Below are positions 18,458 to 27,769 of a stretch of DNA of 64,000 bases, one piece after another; the stretch's first letter is position 1, and every line of letters begins with the position of its first letter. The stretch is from Chloroflexota bacterium (lineage in GTDB: Bacteria; Chloroflexota; Dehalococcoidia; Lucifugimonadales; Lucifugimonadaceae), in the NCBI GenBank assembly GCA_029262735.1, contig JAJCYY010000001.1, positions 1 to 64,000 on the forward strand. The letters run 5' to 3'. The notes below the pieces were generated by a model. The model was not told where the DNA came from and did no database searches. It was given only the letters and a program-made list of their open reading frames with translations. The position numbers and the translations under genes are program-made.

Positions 18458-19360
18458 TTAATTAGCCAGCAGACCAAGCTCTTCGAGCTGCATGTCGATC
18501 TCTTTAAGTTGAAGATCGTCTGGTCGCAGTGACGGATGGCGAGCATGGGCTGAACCGACTTCAAAAATGCCCCGCCGGACCATGATGTGCTTGTATATCC
18601 AGTTCGCCAGGCCCTGTCCTTGCGCCAGCGTGCGGACAATGTAGGCGTAGCGTGAGAACTCCCGGGCAGCGCCTGCCTGATCGCCAGATTGCCACAGGTC
18701 CCAGACTCGGACGAATACGTCCGGCAATGTGGAGCCAGGCATGGTTCCGACCGAACCTCGACTGAACTCCTCCAGCATGAACGCCCCACCCGCGCCGCCG
18801 AACAGGATCAGACCTGTCCCTTCTGAGAGTCTTTTTGTCTCAGCCATGCGCGGCACGGTCGGCGGCGTTTCTACCTTGATGTAGCAGAGATTTTCGTGCC
18901 GTTTTGCACATGCCGCGGCCATGGCGGGAGCGACGGTTGCAGACCCCTGGTCCTGGAGAAAGATCGGGATGTTTACAGCCTTAGCGATACGTTCGAAGTA
19001 GTCGACGTTCTCCTCGACCACAGTTGGGGTGAACGAGGTCGGTCGAATCATCAGGGCGTCGGCACCAAGCTCCTCAGCCTGCCTGGAGTAGTGAATCGCC
19101 ACATCGGTGCCTTCGGCTCCTGTATTCATCACCACCTTGACACGTCCTGCCGCCTGGTCGACTACGGCCCGCAAGACGTCGTCTCGTTCTGCCTCGGTCA
19201 GCTTGTATACCTCACTGGCAACCGCGATTCCGACACCGTGTACACCGTTCTCGACCAGCCACTCGATCTGCCGTTTGAGGTCCTCCATAACGATTCGACC
19301 CTGTGAGTCGAACGGCATAGAGATGATCGGATAGACACCAGTCATTGTGCGATCTGGCAA
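18458..19360 (-). CDS. dihydrodipicolinate synthase/N-acetylneuraminate lyase family aldolase
   Basis: The 300-residue TIM barrel has the family's N-terminal GVYPIISMPFD and the Schiff-base Lys in LCYIKVETPP (about residue 167). Two usual DapA features are missing: the GTTGE substrate loop reads GIAVASEVYKLT, and the YNxP catalytic Tyr segment reads IFLQDQGS. It is therefore unlikely to make dihydrodipicolinate and more likely cleaves another 2-keto acid. The best start is TTG 19360, because AAGGAG lies 7 bases upstream; the ATG at 19345 is too far from it. It sits directly after oadB and could feed or use pyruvate/oxaloacetate-type acids. Confidence 0.85.
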   Translation of the reverse strand: MPDRTMTGVYPIISMPFDSQGRIVMEDLKRQIEWLVENGVHGVGIAVASEVYKLTEAERDDVLRAVVDQAAGRVKVVMNTGAEGTDVAIHYSRQAEELGADALMIRPTSFTPTVVEENVDYFERIAKAVNIPIFLQDQGSATVAPAMAAACAKRHENLCYIKVETPPTVPRMAETKRLSEGTGLILFGGAGGAFMLEEFSRGSVGTMPGSTLPDVFVRVWDLWQSGDQAGAAREFSRYAYIVRTLAQGQGLANWIYKHIMVRRGIFEVGSAHARHPSLRPDDLQLKEIDMQLEELGLLAN

Positions 19361-19399
19361 GGCGGTTCTCCTTTTGGTGGGAATGAGAGTACGTTCGGG

Positions 19400-20599
19400 C
19401 TACAGCAGGGTCGGAACAATTGCCACAAGGACTCCGGCAACGGTAGCGGTGCCGATCACTCCTGCCACGTTCGGACCCATTGCATGCATGAGCAGGAAGT
19501 TCTGCGGATCTTCTTCTCGCCCCATGTCTTGTACAACCCTCGCCGCCATCGGAACGGCAGAAACCCCGGCAGCGCCGATCATAGGATTAATCGGCGTCTT
19601 TGTCACAAGATTCATCAACTTGGCAAGCATGATGCCCGCAACGGTTGCTGTCATGAACGCGAACAGGCCCAGGAAGAAGACGGCCAACGTTTCAGGCTGC
19701 AAGAAGACACTGCCCGGCATAGTGGCGCCGACGGCAAGACCGAGCAGCACGATCACAATGTTCATCAGGTTGTCAACACCTGACACCAGGCGCGGGACGA
19801 CACCTGACTCCCTCATCAGGTTGCCAAGCATCAACATACCGACCAGTCCAATGGCATCGGGCGCGATGACCCCAACGGCGATTATCGTGACGATGGGGAA
19901 CATGATCTTCGTGCGCTTCGAAACAGGCCGGGCCGAGTAGGCCATTCGAATGCGGCGCTCTTTTTGAGTTGTGAAGAAGCGGATAATGGGAGGTTGAATA
20001 ATTGGGACGAGCGCCATGTACGAATACGCGGCAACGGCAGTGGCCCCGACGATGCTAACTGCGGTCGGACTGATGAGGTCCTGCGCAATCTGGTTCATCC
20101 GAGTTCCGATGAAAATAGTTGTCGGACCGTCAGCACCGCCAATGATCCCAATCGCAGCTGCGTCTGTGAGATCGAAGTCGAACACATCGAGCATTCCCAG
20201 CAGTATTGCTCCGAGCAGGGCGACGAACACGCCGGCCTGTGCACCTGCGCCGAGTAGCAGAGTTTTCGGGTTGGAAAGCATCGGCTCAAAGTCAACGGCT
20301 GCGCCCAGCCCGAGGAAGATCAAAAGCGGGAGCAGATCCGTGTTGAGACCGGTGTCCTGAAGCAACTTCAGGAACCCGACAGGAGCACCGTCGCCGCCCT
20401 CACTGATCAGCACGCCCAGTGGCATGTTGGAGAGCAGAATCCCCATTGCGATTGGGATGAGAAGCAGCGGCTCCTTCTTACGTGCGATTCCGACGTAGAA
20501 AAGCGCTGCAGATATGGCCCACATCGCGATGATCCTTGGATCATCGCCTATGGCGGTGAAACCTTTCCAAACCTCGCTGAGCCCGGTGCCGTCATCCAT
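19400..20599 (-). CDS. oadB: sodium-pumping decarboxylase beta subunit (OadB/MmdB family)
   Basis: The 399-residue integral membrane subunit couples decarboxylation of the carboxybiotin carrier to Na+ export. The key signature IGIIGGADGPTTIF, with the functionally essential Asp, lies at about 147-160, and LIFLGLGAAVDFEPML precedes it. About nine to ten helices can be counted; the C-terminal NPMIGAAGVSAVP and LLMHAMGPNVAGVIG are strongly conserved in the family. The family includes oxaloacetate, methylmalonyl-CoA and glutaconyl-CoA decarboxylases, which cannot be separated from this subunit alone. Confidence 0.93.
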   Translation of the reverse strand: MDDGTGLSEVWKGFTAIGDDPRIIAMWAISAALFYVGIARKKEPLLLIPIAMGILLSNMPLGVLISEGGDGAPVGFLKLLQDTGLNTDLLPLLIFLGLGAAVDFEPMLSNPKTLLLGAGAQAGVFVALLGAILLGMLDVFDFDLTDAAAIGIIGGADGPTTIFIGTRMNQIAQDLISPTAVSIVGATAVAAYSYMALVPIIQPPIIRFFTTQKERRIRMAYSARPVSKRTKIMFPIVTIIAVGVIAPDAIGLVGMLMLGNLMRESGVVPRLVSGVDNLMNIVIVLLGLAVGATMPGSVFLQPETLAVFFLGLFAFMTATVAGIMLAKLMNLVTKTPINPMIGAAGVSAVPMAARVVQDMGREEDPQNFLLMHAMGPNVAGVIGTATVAGVLVAIVPTLL

Positions 20600-20665
20600 C
20601 AGATTGTTTGTCCGGTCTAACTCGGTGCACGAGGAGCAAGAGTGCCCCGTCAGGCAACGAATAAC

Positions 20666-21103
20666 TCACTGTGTTTCGATCTCAACCAATGTCTGCCCAT
20701 GATGAACCGAGTCACCCTCAGCAACCAGTACAGCCGTGACCGCACCGTCTTTCACTGCCGAGATGGTGTTTTCCATCTTCATCGACTCCATCACAAGGAT
20801 GGCCTGACCCGTTGTCACTGTCTGGCCTACTGAAACGCTGACGCTTATGATTCGTCCTGGCATGAGTGCCCGAATTGAGCCATCTCCGCCTGACGCAGGA
20901 ACAGCAGGTCTTGGAGCGCTTGCAGGGGCAGCCCGAGGTGGTCTGGCGACCGGAGACTTCGGTGTCGCAGCCGTCGGCGCCTGGTCAGGCAGATCGATCT
21001 GGAACTCTTCACCATTGACGGTGACGGTCACCGGACTCGAAGCAACGTCGCCAACGACGACCTCGTACTCCTTGCCCTTGATGGTGATTTTGTAAGTTTT
21101 CAT
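20666..21103 (-). CDS. biotin carboxyl carrier subunit of the sodium-pumping decarboxylase
   Basis: The 145-residue protein has an N-terminal beta region (about 1-40), an Ala/Pro linker (about 42-72) that acts as a swinging arm, and a C-terminal biotinyl domain with the biotinylation motif MESMKMEN (Lys109). The linker and domain order match MmdC/GcdC-type carriers rather than a long alpha subunit carrying biotin. Its ATG overlaps the stop of the gamma-subunit gene by one base (TGATG). Confidence 0.93.
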   Translation of the reverse strand: MKTYKITIKGKEYEVVVGDVASSPVTVTVNGEEFQIDLPDQAPTAATPKSPVARPPRAAPASAPRPAVPASGGDGSIRALMPGRIISVSVSVGQTVTTGQAILVMESMKMENTISAVKDGAVTAVLVAEGDSVHHGQTLVEIETQ

Positions 21104-21531
21104 CAGCTTTTCCGAATCCTGCCCGCCAACCCTGGCATTCGGCCTGACATTTCGCGTGAGCGCCCTGCGGTTAGCCAGCTGTTTGCCGCGGGTGACATGG
21201 AACTGGAAGAGGAGGGCGCTGATCTATCGCCAGTCTGTGAATCAGCAAGCGCTAGCGCCAGGCCAATCACCGCAGCGGTCTCAGCATCGTCAGGGGCGGA
21301 TATTGCGGCGGTTGTTTGAGCAACTGCTGCGATAGGCGCTGTCTGACCAGAGCCAGATTCGATTGCATCAGCCGTGGCCACCGCCGGAAGGCGCGCATCG
21401 ACCCGATCAAAGACCTTGATAATGATGGCAAGCAGAGTCAACACGGAAAACACGACGCCCATGCCGATCAGGCTTAGCCACAGCCCGTCTTTCAGCAGTT
21501 CTTCATCAAACGTGGCGTCGTCCCCTGTCAC
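21103..21531 (-). CDS. oadG: sodium-pumping decarboxylase gamma/delta subunit (OadG/MmdD-like)
   Basis: The 142-residue protein has one N-terminal membrane helix (GLWLSLIGMGVVFSVLTLLA, about 16-35), then an Ala/Ser-rich flexible region and a basic C-terminus (SREMSGRMPGLAGRIRKS). This is the plan of OadG/MmdD, small anchors that hold the complex together. Assignment rests on the helix motif GMGVVFSVL and on position directly before the biotin carrier; sequence conservation in this family is low. Confidence 0.8.
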   Translation of the reverse strand: MTGDDATFDEELLKDGLWLSLIGMGVVFSVLTLLAIIIKVFDRVDARLPAVATADAIESGSGQTAPIAAVAQTTAAISAPDDAETAAVIGLALALADSQTGDRSAPSSSSSMSPAANSWLTAGRSREMSGRMPGLAGRIRKS

Positions 21532-21661
21532 ACGACGGCCACGGAACCAGTTCGCAATGCCGTGGCCGCACGTTCGTTCTTTTCAGGCCGAGATTATAAC
21601 AGTGAGCGCAGGTTCGAATTCAGGAGCTTTTCTATATGGCGAACACCAGCAGCGGTTACCG

Positions 21662-22765
21662 TCAAACTATCTCCTGCACACGGACGGTCGAATTGACGCC
21701 ACCGAGTTCGATCGTCGCAAGCGTGCCCTGGGGTTCGGAGAGACCGCTATCACGAAATGAAATCGCCACATCTTCACGTATCCCAGCTATTGAGATCGGA
21801 AAGTACACAGAGCGTAGATCTCTACTCAAATCTGCGCTGATGATCGATTCTGTACGTTCTCGAAGGAGTCTCTGCGCGTCCGAGACTCCGATCTCCTCGA
21901 ACCGGATGACGGAACCTGGTAAAGCCTGTGCGAGTAGTGGAAGATCGACCGTTGCCACAACACCGATCTTCGCGTAGCCACCTGTCGTCTGGCGATCGGC
22001 GAGCAGGACGATTGGTTTCCCATCACCGGGAACCTGGATTGCCCCGAAGACGACGGCGTCGGACACGATATCGTAGCGACCGTCCGTCGCTTCGATCACC
22101 GGGCCATCGAGCCGTAATCCCTGCCGGTCTGAACTCTCAGTGACCGTGTAAGACGAGTTGTAAAAACTTTCCACTCCGGCTGAAGTAAATACCGTCTCTT
22201 GCGGACCGGCAATCACCCGGACTGTCAACTCATCTCGGTGCTGCAGCCTGAGCTCATCTGGAAATCTTGCGCCTGGATACGAGTCACCCGTTCCATCTCC
22301 CAATGGCAGCTCATCTCCCTGAGCTAGCGGTCCGCCCGAGAGGCCGCCAAGACCTGAGGCAACGTGTGTCGATCGCGACCCAAGAACAGCTGTGGTCGAT
22401 ACTCCGCCATCGACCGCAACGTACGATCTTAGTCCCGTCACTGGAGCTTCCAGCCGCAACACTGAACCAGCTGGTGCCAGAAAAGACTCCCACATGGAGA
22501 TCGTTGTGCCGTCGAGGGATGGCTGTAGATCGCCACCCGTCACGGCTACTATCACGTCGTGGTTGAACATGAATTCAGCGCCGCCAAATGTGACCTCAAT
22601 GGCAGCCTCGTCAGCACCGTTATCTACCAGCAGGTTTCCAATCAGCAACGCTTCAGGATCGACTGCACCGCTAACCGATACTCCATACCGTTGGAATCCA
22701 TCCCGTCCTGAATCCTGGACTAACGACAAGGCTCCGGGATTGCGGATGGTGATGTTCCTGGTCAC
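21662..22765 (-). CDS. pxpC: 5-oxoprolinase subunit C (biotin-dependent carboxyltransferase-like)
   Basis: The 367-residue protein matches the KipA/AHS2 family: VQDSGRDGFQRYGVSVSGA near the start, LLIGNLLVDNGADEAAIEVT, TGLRSYVAVDGGV, and RQTTGGYAKIGVVATVDLP near the C-terminus. Together with PxpA and PxpB it forms the prokaryotic ATP-dependent 5-oxoprolinase, which opens pyroglutamate to glutamate. The start overlaps the pxpB stop by 4 bases. Confidence 0.92.
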   Translation of the reverse strand: MTRNITIRNPGALSLVQDSGRDGFQRYGVSVSGAVDPEALLIGNLLVDNGADEAAIEVTFGGAEFMFNHDVIVAVTGGDLQPSLDGTTISMWESFLAPAGSVLRLEAPVTGLRSYVAVDGGVSTTAVLGSRSTHVASGLGGLSGGPLAQGDELPLGDGTGDSYPGARFPDELRLQHRDELTVRVIAGPQETVFTSAGVESFYNSSYTVTESSDRQGLRLDGPVIEATDGRYDIVSDAVVFGAIQVPGDGKPIVLLADRQTTGGYAKIGVVATVDLPLLAQALPGSVIRFEEIGVSDAQRLLRERTESIISADLSRDLRSVYFPISIAGIREDVAISFRDSGLSEPQGTLATIELGGVNSTVRVQEIV

Positions 22766-23526
22766 CCGACCAACTCCGCACTCTTGATCTGAAACTCCCC
22801 GGACTCGACCTCACGCTCAATTTCTGCAAATTCTTTGCTCTCTACCGGCACGAACCTCACAAAGTGGCCGGGCTGCAGGACGGACGGCGGACTCTTCGTA
22901 TGATCGAACAGGCGGATCGGGGTGCGGCCGATGATCCTCCAGCCACCCGGCGATGCAGTGGGATATACACCGGTCTGAGATTCGGCAATGCCGACTGATC
23001 CTGCCGGTACCCGAGTTCTTGGTGTGGACAAGCGCGGACAGGCAATCTGGCTATCCATGCCCCCTAGGTATGGAAATCCCGGTGAGAATCCGATCATATA
23101 GACACGATAAGCCGTGCCCGAATGGATCCGGATCACCTCAGCGGCGGATACCTGGTTGTGGTCTGCAACCGCTTCCAGATCGGGTCCATACTCACCACCA
23201 TAGGTCGTTGGAAGTTCGTAGACGACTCGTGCTCGCTTAGGGTCGGCGCTGTCGGGCACACCCTCATTTGCCACGATTCGGCCTCTCAACTCCGCGGCTA
23301 CGGTGTCAAAATCGTGGCGTAGCGCGTCGTATCGGATCAAGAGAGACCGATAGGTCGGAACCAGCTCCTGCATCCACTCCGGTGGCTTCTCAGAAAGAGC
23401 ATCTGCCAGGGCATAGACCTGATCGTTGACCAGGTCATCGATCTCCGCGCCGAACTCGACATTAATCGCTTGATCGCCTGCCGGGACGATAGTCGGGAGG
23501 TCTGTGCTTACTGAATCCAGAGTCAA
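22762..23526 (-). CDS. pxpB: 5-oxoprolinase subunit B (KipI/AHS1 family)
   Basis: The 254-residue protein has the AHS1 hallmarks YMIGFSPGFPYLGG at about 150-163, PRTRVPAGSVGIAESQTGVY, and PGGWRIIGRTPIRLFD. The N-terminal region (PAGDQAINVEFG) is standard. B and C form the ATP-using part of the 5-oxoprolinase complex; older names link the pair to kinase A inhibition in Bacillus. Confidence 0.92.
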   Translation of the reverse strand: MTLDSVSTDLPTIVPAGDQAINVEFGAEIDDLVNDQVYALADALSEKPPEWMQELVPTYRSLLIRYDALRHDFDTVAAELRGRIVANEGVPDSADPKRARVVYELPTTYGGEYGPDLEAVADHNQVSAAEVIRIHSGTAYRVYMIGFSPGFPYLGGMDSQIACPRLSTPRTRVPAGSVGIAESQTGVYPTASPGGWRIIGRTPIRLFDHTKSPPSVLQPGHFVRFVPVESKEFAEIEREVESGEFQIKSAELVG

Positions 23527-23547
23527 GAAAAAAGCCTCGTCGAAACG

Positions 23548-24312
23548 TCACACGAGTTCAGACATTCGCTTGATCTCAACTCCAGCGGCCTCCAGTTCGG
23601 ATCGAACTGCGCCTGCCAGTTCAACGGCCCCGGCCGTATCGCCGTGAAGGCATATTGAGTCCGCACTGAAATCAATCTCCGTGCCGTCTGCTGCAACGAC
23701 GCGGCCCTCGGTCGCCAGCTTCTTCGAGCGTTCGACGACTTCAGCTTCGTCGTGGACCACCGCTCCGGCCTGTGAACGTGGCACGAGTGTTCCTTCGCTC
23801 GTCACAGCACGGTCGGCGTAGCATTCACGCGCCACACGAACGCCTTCGGAGCGGGCAACCCGCTCCCAGGGAGATCCTGCGAGTACGACATGGATAATAT
23901 CCGGGTCAATCGACTTCACCGCGCTCACGATGGCCTTAGCCACAGGTTCATCGTGCACCGCCCTGTTATACAGCGCACCGTGCGGTTTCACATGCTGAAG
24001 GCGATGATCTGATGTGAACGCGGCCAGAGCGCCAACCTGGTACTTGACGATATTGTGGATCTCTTGCGGAGTGAGAGCCATCTCCCGACGTCCGAATCCG
24101 GACAGGTCCGGGTAGGCGGGGTGAGCGCCAATTCCGACTCCGTGCTTTTCAGCAAGTGCAACTGTTCTGGCCATCCAGTCCGGATCACCGGCATGGAATC
24201 CCGTCGCAATATTGGCCGACGTGATGAAATTGACGATCTCTTCATCAAGTCCCAGTTTGTAACCGGCAAACGACTCACCGATATCCGCATTGAAGTCGAT
24301 CACACCGTTCAT
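23548..24312 (-). CDS. pxpA: 5-oxoprolinase subunit A (LamB/YcsF family)
   Basis: The 254-residue protein has the full YcsF signature: DFNADIGESFAGYKLG at the N-terminus, ANIATGFHAGDP, GAHPAYPDLSGFGRREM, HVKPHGALYN, and SICLHGDTAGAV near the end. It is the first gene of the pxpA-pxpB-pxpC run; the 169-base gap upstream is shared with a divergent methyltransferase gene and should hold its promoter. Confidence 0.94.
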   Translation of the reverse strand: MNGVIDFNADIGESFAGYKLGLDEEIVNFITSANIATGFHAGDPDWMARTVALAEKHGVGIGAHPAYPDLSGFGRREMALTPQEIHNIVKYQVGALAAFTSDHRLQHVKPHGALYNRAVHDEPVAKAIVSAVKSIDPDIIHVVLAGSPWERVARSEGVRVARECYADRAVTSEGTLVPRSQAGAVVHDEAEVVERSKKLATEGRVVAADGTEIDFSADSICLHGDTAGAVELAGAVRSELEAAGVEIKRMSELV

Positions 24313-24481
24313 GGTCGGTCACTCAGCTCCTGATCATTTGCGGGTGATGAGCCCACAACGTGAAATTTCGTGTGGCAATCACAGAGTAGCCAGTTGTCTC
24401 AGACACTAGCATAAGCCAACAATGAGCTTCGACGCGATCACATTCTGCGGAGAATGCTGAATCTGAGTATGGATAGCGTTT

Positions 24482-25120
24482 ATGACCACTCGAAATTTAT
24501 TCGACAGGCTGCCTCCAGAGTTTGTGGAGGGAATACGCGCACTCGAAGCCGATTACTTGAAGTCAGACGACCCGTTGCTACAGTCAGGATTTGACGGGGG
24601 AGCGACACGCTGGAAAGAAGAGCGTGGGCCGATTCTTGAAGCGATTGACCGTGACGGCACCTTCATGGACGTCGGGTGCGCAAACGGATACCTGCTTGAA
24701 ACAGTGTCTGCCTGGGCAACCCTTGAAAAGCGCTGGCACCTTGAGCCGTACGGGATCGACATTAATCCCGGATTGGTCGTCGAAGCTATGAGACGCTGGT
24801 CCGGAGTCGCCGATCACTTTTGGATCGCAGACGCATGGGAGTTCGCGCCTCCCTTGAAGTTTGATTTCGTATATTCAACGGTTGATTGTGTACCGGAGAA
24901 ATTTCTACCGTCGTACGTTGCGCGGCTGCTCGATCGCTTCGTGAAACCAGGTGGCAGGTTGATAGTTGGACACTACGGGAGTAAGGCCAAACGCGTTGAT
25001 CCGATGGATGTTGGAGCGATTCTCGACGACTATGGCTTTCCGGTCGCCGGGACAACGCGGGGCGGCAAGATGAGAGGTCACGACGGTCCCGTTACGAGAT
25101 TTGCATGGCTGGCGAACTGA
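24482..25120 (+). CDS. class I SAM-dependent methyltransferase
   Basis: The 212-residue protein has SAM-binding motif I as FMDVGCANGYLLE (about 61-73), an acidic residue closing the second strand (YGIDINPGLV), motif II-like KFDFVYSTVDCVPEKF, and the post-motif LLDRFVKPGGRLIVGHYG. The substrate is unknown; it resembles small-molecule rather than DNA methyltransferases. The gene is divergent from pxpA and convergent with radC. Confidence 0.82.
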   Translation: MTTRNLFDRLPPEFVEGIRALEADYLKSDDPLLQSGFDGGATRWKEERGPILEAIDRDGTFMDVGCANGYLLETVSAWATLEKRWHLEPYGIDINPGLVVEAMRRWSGVADHFWIADAWEFAPPLKFDFVYSTVDCVPEKFLPSYVARLLDRFVKPGGRLIVGHYGSKAKRVDPMDVGAILDDYGFPVAGTTRGGKMRGHDGPVTRFAWLAN

Positions 25121-25151
25121 GTTTGCGCTCCCGTCGGTGGGCCGATCGTGC

Positions 25152-25877
25152 TCAGAAACCGAGCTTTTGCTCTCGCATGCTGACGAAGCGCCCCTGCCCG
25201 ATCACAATGTGGTCAACAACCTCTATGTCGAGTAGGCGGCCTGCCTCAACCAGTTGTCCGGTCAGGCGTACATCTTCAGGACTGGGAGTCGGATCTCCTG
25301 ACGGGTGATTGTGTACCACCATCACCGCCGGAAGGTTGCGCCGGACTGCAGAGGCAAACACTTCAGCGGGTCTCACCAGTGCAGCGTTCACACTGCCAAC
25401 GTAGAGATCATCTGTCGCCACGATCTGATTCTTCGTGTTCAACAGCACAATCCGCATGTGCTCGCGGTCGAACGCTGACATCTCGGGCATATAGAGGCTC
25501 GCAACATCAGCAGGTGAGCCGATTCGCGGAGATTCATCCGGCTCAAGTGCCGCAACTCTTCTGCCAAGTTCTATCCCGGCGAGTAGCTGGCAGGCTTTTG
25601 CATTCGAAATACCTTTCATCAGACACAGATCATCGAAGTTCGAACGAGAGAGCCCCTGCAGTCCGCCAACTGTGGCCAGTAACCGAGTTGCCATGGCTAT
25701 CACGTTCTCACCCTCAAGCCCGGTCCGCAACAGAATCGCCATCAACTCGGGATTGGACAGGTTCCCGGCACCACGGTTGCGAAGCCTTTCACGTGGCCGT
25801 TCTTCCGTTGGAAAATCACGTATTGCCGGGCCGGACGGGCCCGTTGCCAGGATAGCGCTCGGCAGTGTTGCGACCAT
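25152..25877 (-). CDS. radC: RadC family JAB/MPN+ domain protein
   Basis: The 241-residue protein has an N-terminal UPF0758 helix-hairpin-helix part (RERLRNRGAGNLSNPELMAI and LCLMKGISNAKACQLLAGIE) and a C-terminal JAMM metalloprotease-like domain with VVHNHPSGDPTPSPED, which holds the two His, the Ser and the Asp of the zinc site. The DNA-repair role suggested by the name has been questioned; the biochemical function is unsettled. Confidence 0.93.
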   Translation of the reverse strand: MVATLPSAILATGPSGPAIRDFPTEERPRERLRNRGAGNLSNPELMAILLRTGLEGENVIAMATRLLATVGGLQGLSRSNFDDLCLMKGISNAKACQLLAGIELGRRVAALEPDESPRIGSPADVASLYMPEMSAFDREHMRIVLLNTKNQIVATDDLYVGSVNAALVRPAEVFASAVRRNLPAVMVVHNHPSGDPTPSPEDVRLTGQLVEAGRLLDIEVVDHIVIGQGRFVSMREQKLGF

Positions 25878-26078
25878 TGCTCCGCCTCGGTAACTGAGTT
25901 GACTGGAGCGGAGCTTACCAACGATGGCGTGTCAACTCGAAACGACGCGTCACAAGCCGGAAGTCGCCCTGGAAGCGAAGCCGGTGTGTGCCGTCCGTGA
26001 TGAACACACGCGCCGGTTCCCATCGTTCTCGTATCGCCTCTGGCTTTGGCCGCGTGACAAACACAATTAGCCCAGTGG

Positions 26079-27065
26079 TCAGCCCGTTGCTTGCGCAGCC
26101 TGCAACATGGCTCGAGCATATCCCGTTGTGAAGGCGAAACCGCTGTACCGCTTCGACGAGATGCCATCGAACGGATGATCCCGATCGGCGTCGATCAGCG
26201 GTGGGTGCTCCGGATACACCAATCGCGGGTACCCCTGGCGAACAAGCTCGTTCATCACGGCAAACATGTCCACTTCACCTTCATCCAGGTACACCTCTGT
26301 GTACTTCTGGCCTGGGATCTCAGTGATCACATTCCGAAAATGCATGTGGTTGATCTGGTCACGTTCGCCAAAGTAACGGCAGACCTCGACGGGATCTCCG
26401 CCGAGCTCGCGCGTTACGCCGCAGTCGAATGTGATGCCATTGTGTGGACTCGGCACGATATCAGCCAGCCTCTTCCAGCCCTCGATGCTGCCCATGATCT
26501 GCTCGGATCCGCGGCTGATCGGAGCCGGGGGATCGTTCGGGTGTAGAGCAAGCCGCACACCTGCCTCCTCGGCGACCGGCACGACAGCTTTGATAAAGTA
26601 GGTGACGTTCTCCCACATCTCGTCCATAGAGTGAGCGCCTTCCTCCGGCAACGGCGGGAGGTCTCTGATTCGCTCGTAGTCGAACGCGGTATAGGCAGAG
26701 CCGCCTCTGCCAGGCGCTTCGTAGTAGCCCTCGACAATTCGGTGGGCGTAGAAGTTGTACTCCATAACCGGCAGGCCAAGCGTGCCGGCCACTCTGATGG
26801 ACTGGATCACCTTTTCGATATCTTCATCACGGCCCTGCCGGTTGTAAATAGCGTTTGGGAAGCCGGAAAACATCTGGTTGAACAGACTCAGACCATGCGT
26901 GGCCAGCCGGTCCATCTTTGCCTTGAGGGCACTCTCGGTCCAGGGAAGATCGCCGTCAGACATGGAGACATATGTGACACCCAGTTGCCTGACGCGGCGC
27001 ATCGTGGCCTCTTCCAGGTTGTCGAGAAACAGGGTGATCTTGGGGCCGTCGGGGGTGTCTGTCAT
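26079..27065 (-). CDS. mannonate dehydratase-like TIM-barrel enzyme (UxuA family)
   Basis: The 328-residue protein resembles UxuA: GVTYVSMSDGDLPW, a conserved PVMEYNFYAH strand, TAFDYERIRDLPPLP, the metal-site segment RLALHPNDPPAPI, TFDCGVTRELGGDPVE, and INHMHFRNV. UxuA removes water from D-mannonate to give 2-keto-3-deoxygluconate. It is shorter than E. coli UxuA (394 residues), so it may act on a related sugar acid. Nearby enolase-superfamily, aldolase and Gfo/Idh genes support sugar-acid breakdown. 25878-26078 and 27066-27251 on either side hold no gene I can support. Confidence 0.8.
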   Translation of the reverse strand: MTDTPDGPKITLFLDNLEEATMRRVRQLGVTYVSMSDGDLPWTESALKAKMDRLATHGLSLFNQMFSGFPNAIYNRQGRDEDIEKVIQSIRVAGTLGLPVMEYNFYAHRIVEGYYEAPGRGGSAYTAFDYERIRDLPPLPEEGAHSMDEMWENVTYFIKAVVPVAEEAGVRLALHPNDPPAPISRGSEQIMGSIEGWKRLADIVPSPHNGITFDCGVTRELGGDPVEVCRYFGERDQINHMHFRNVITEIPGQKYTEVYLDEGEVDMFAVMNELVRQGYPRLVYPEHPPLIDADRDHPFDGISSKRYSGFAFTTGYARAMLQAAQATG

Positions 27066-27251
27066 GTGGAGTTCTCGTCACAGATTGCTGGTCAGATTCG
27101 GGTAGTTCACAGAAAAGCCTAAGGTAGCACCGCCGTCTGTGATCGACATTCGCGAGCAAAGATCCGTCCGGGTCCGGTGATGTTCGAATCTCGCTCGCCT
27201 GCTGAAATTGAACAATCGAGTCTCACCGAGACAACTGGGCAGAGTCGGTCT

Positions 27252-27581
27252 CTATGCACACACCACGGCCGCATCGTGCTCGGCTAGCTTGAGCAGCATC
27301 GTGAACGGGTAGATTCCGGTTTCGTGGCCGTCTGACCACAGAAACTGGAGCGCGTACTTTCCGACTCGAATGTAGTCGACGGCGATGATGTCTTCCGGCA
27401 CTGAAGTTACGTTGAGCAGCTTTCGGCCGGTCATCTCCTCAATGCATGAGGCGCAGGCGCATTGAAGCCTGAGATAGCGATATGGAAATGAACAGGTCCG
27501 GCCGTCAGACCAGGTCACCTGCACAGCTTCTCCTGTGAACACAACATCATCGGCTATGGTTGTCGCCAATTGGCCTGCCAT
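27252..27581 (-). CDS. DUF971 (gamma-butyrobetaine hydroxylase-like N-terminal domain) protein
   Basis: The 109-residue protein is a stand-alone DUF971 domain: VQVTWSDGRTCSFPYRYLRL, the CxxxC/CxxC cluster CACASC, then LLNVTSVPEDIIAVDYIRVG and FLWSDGHETGIYPF. The Cys cluster probably binds a metal. Stand-alone DUF971 proteins often occur with Fe-S assembly genes, but none is here. I chose ATG 27581 because the domain begins just after it; an upstream in-frame extension lacks family similarity. Confidence 0.82.
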   Translation of the reverse strand: MAGQLATTIADDVVFTGEAVQVTWSDGRTCSFPYRYLRLQCACASCIEEMTGRKLLNVTSVPEDIIAVDYIRVGKYALQFLWSDGHETGIYPFTMLLKLAEHDAAVVCA

Positions 27582-27769
27582 CCTTAGAATTTGCAATTCA
27601 AGATATCTAATTCTGAAGCATGTCAGGGTAGGTGTCACTCCGACACCGGTCCTGTCCTGAATTGGCGTTTGATGAAGCCCGGCGCGTGGCGACAAACAGC
27701 AAACTCGGATACTCTTTCGCCTGAATGAGAGAATATCGTCTGCGCAATAAGCGTTTTCAGGAGCACGAG

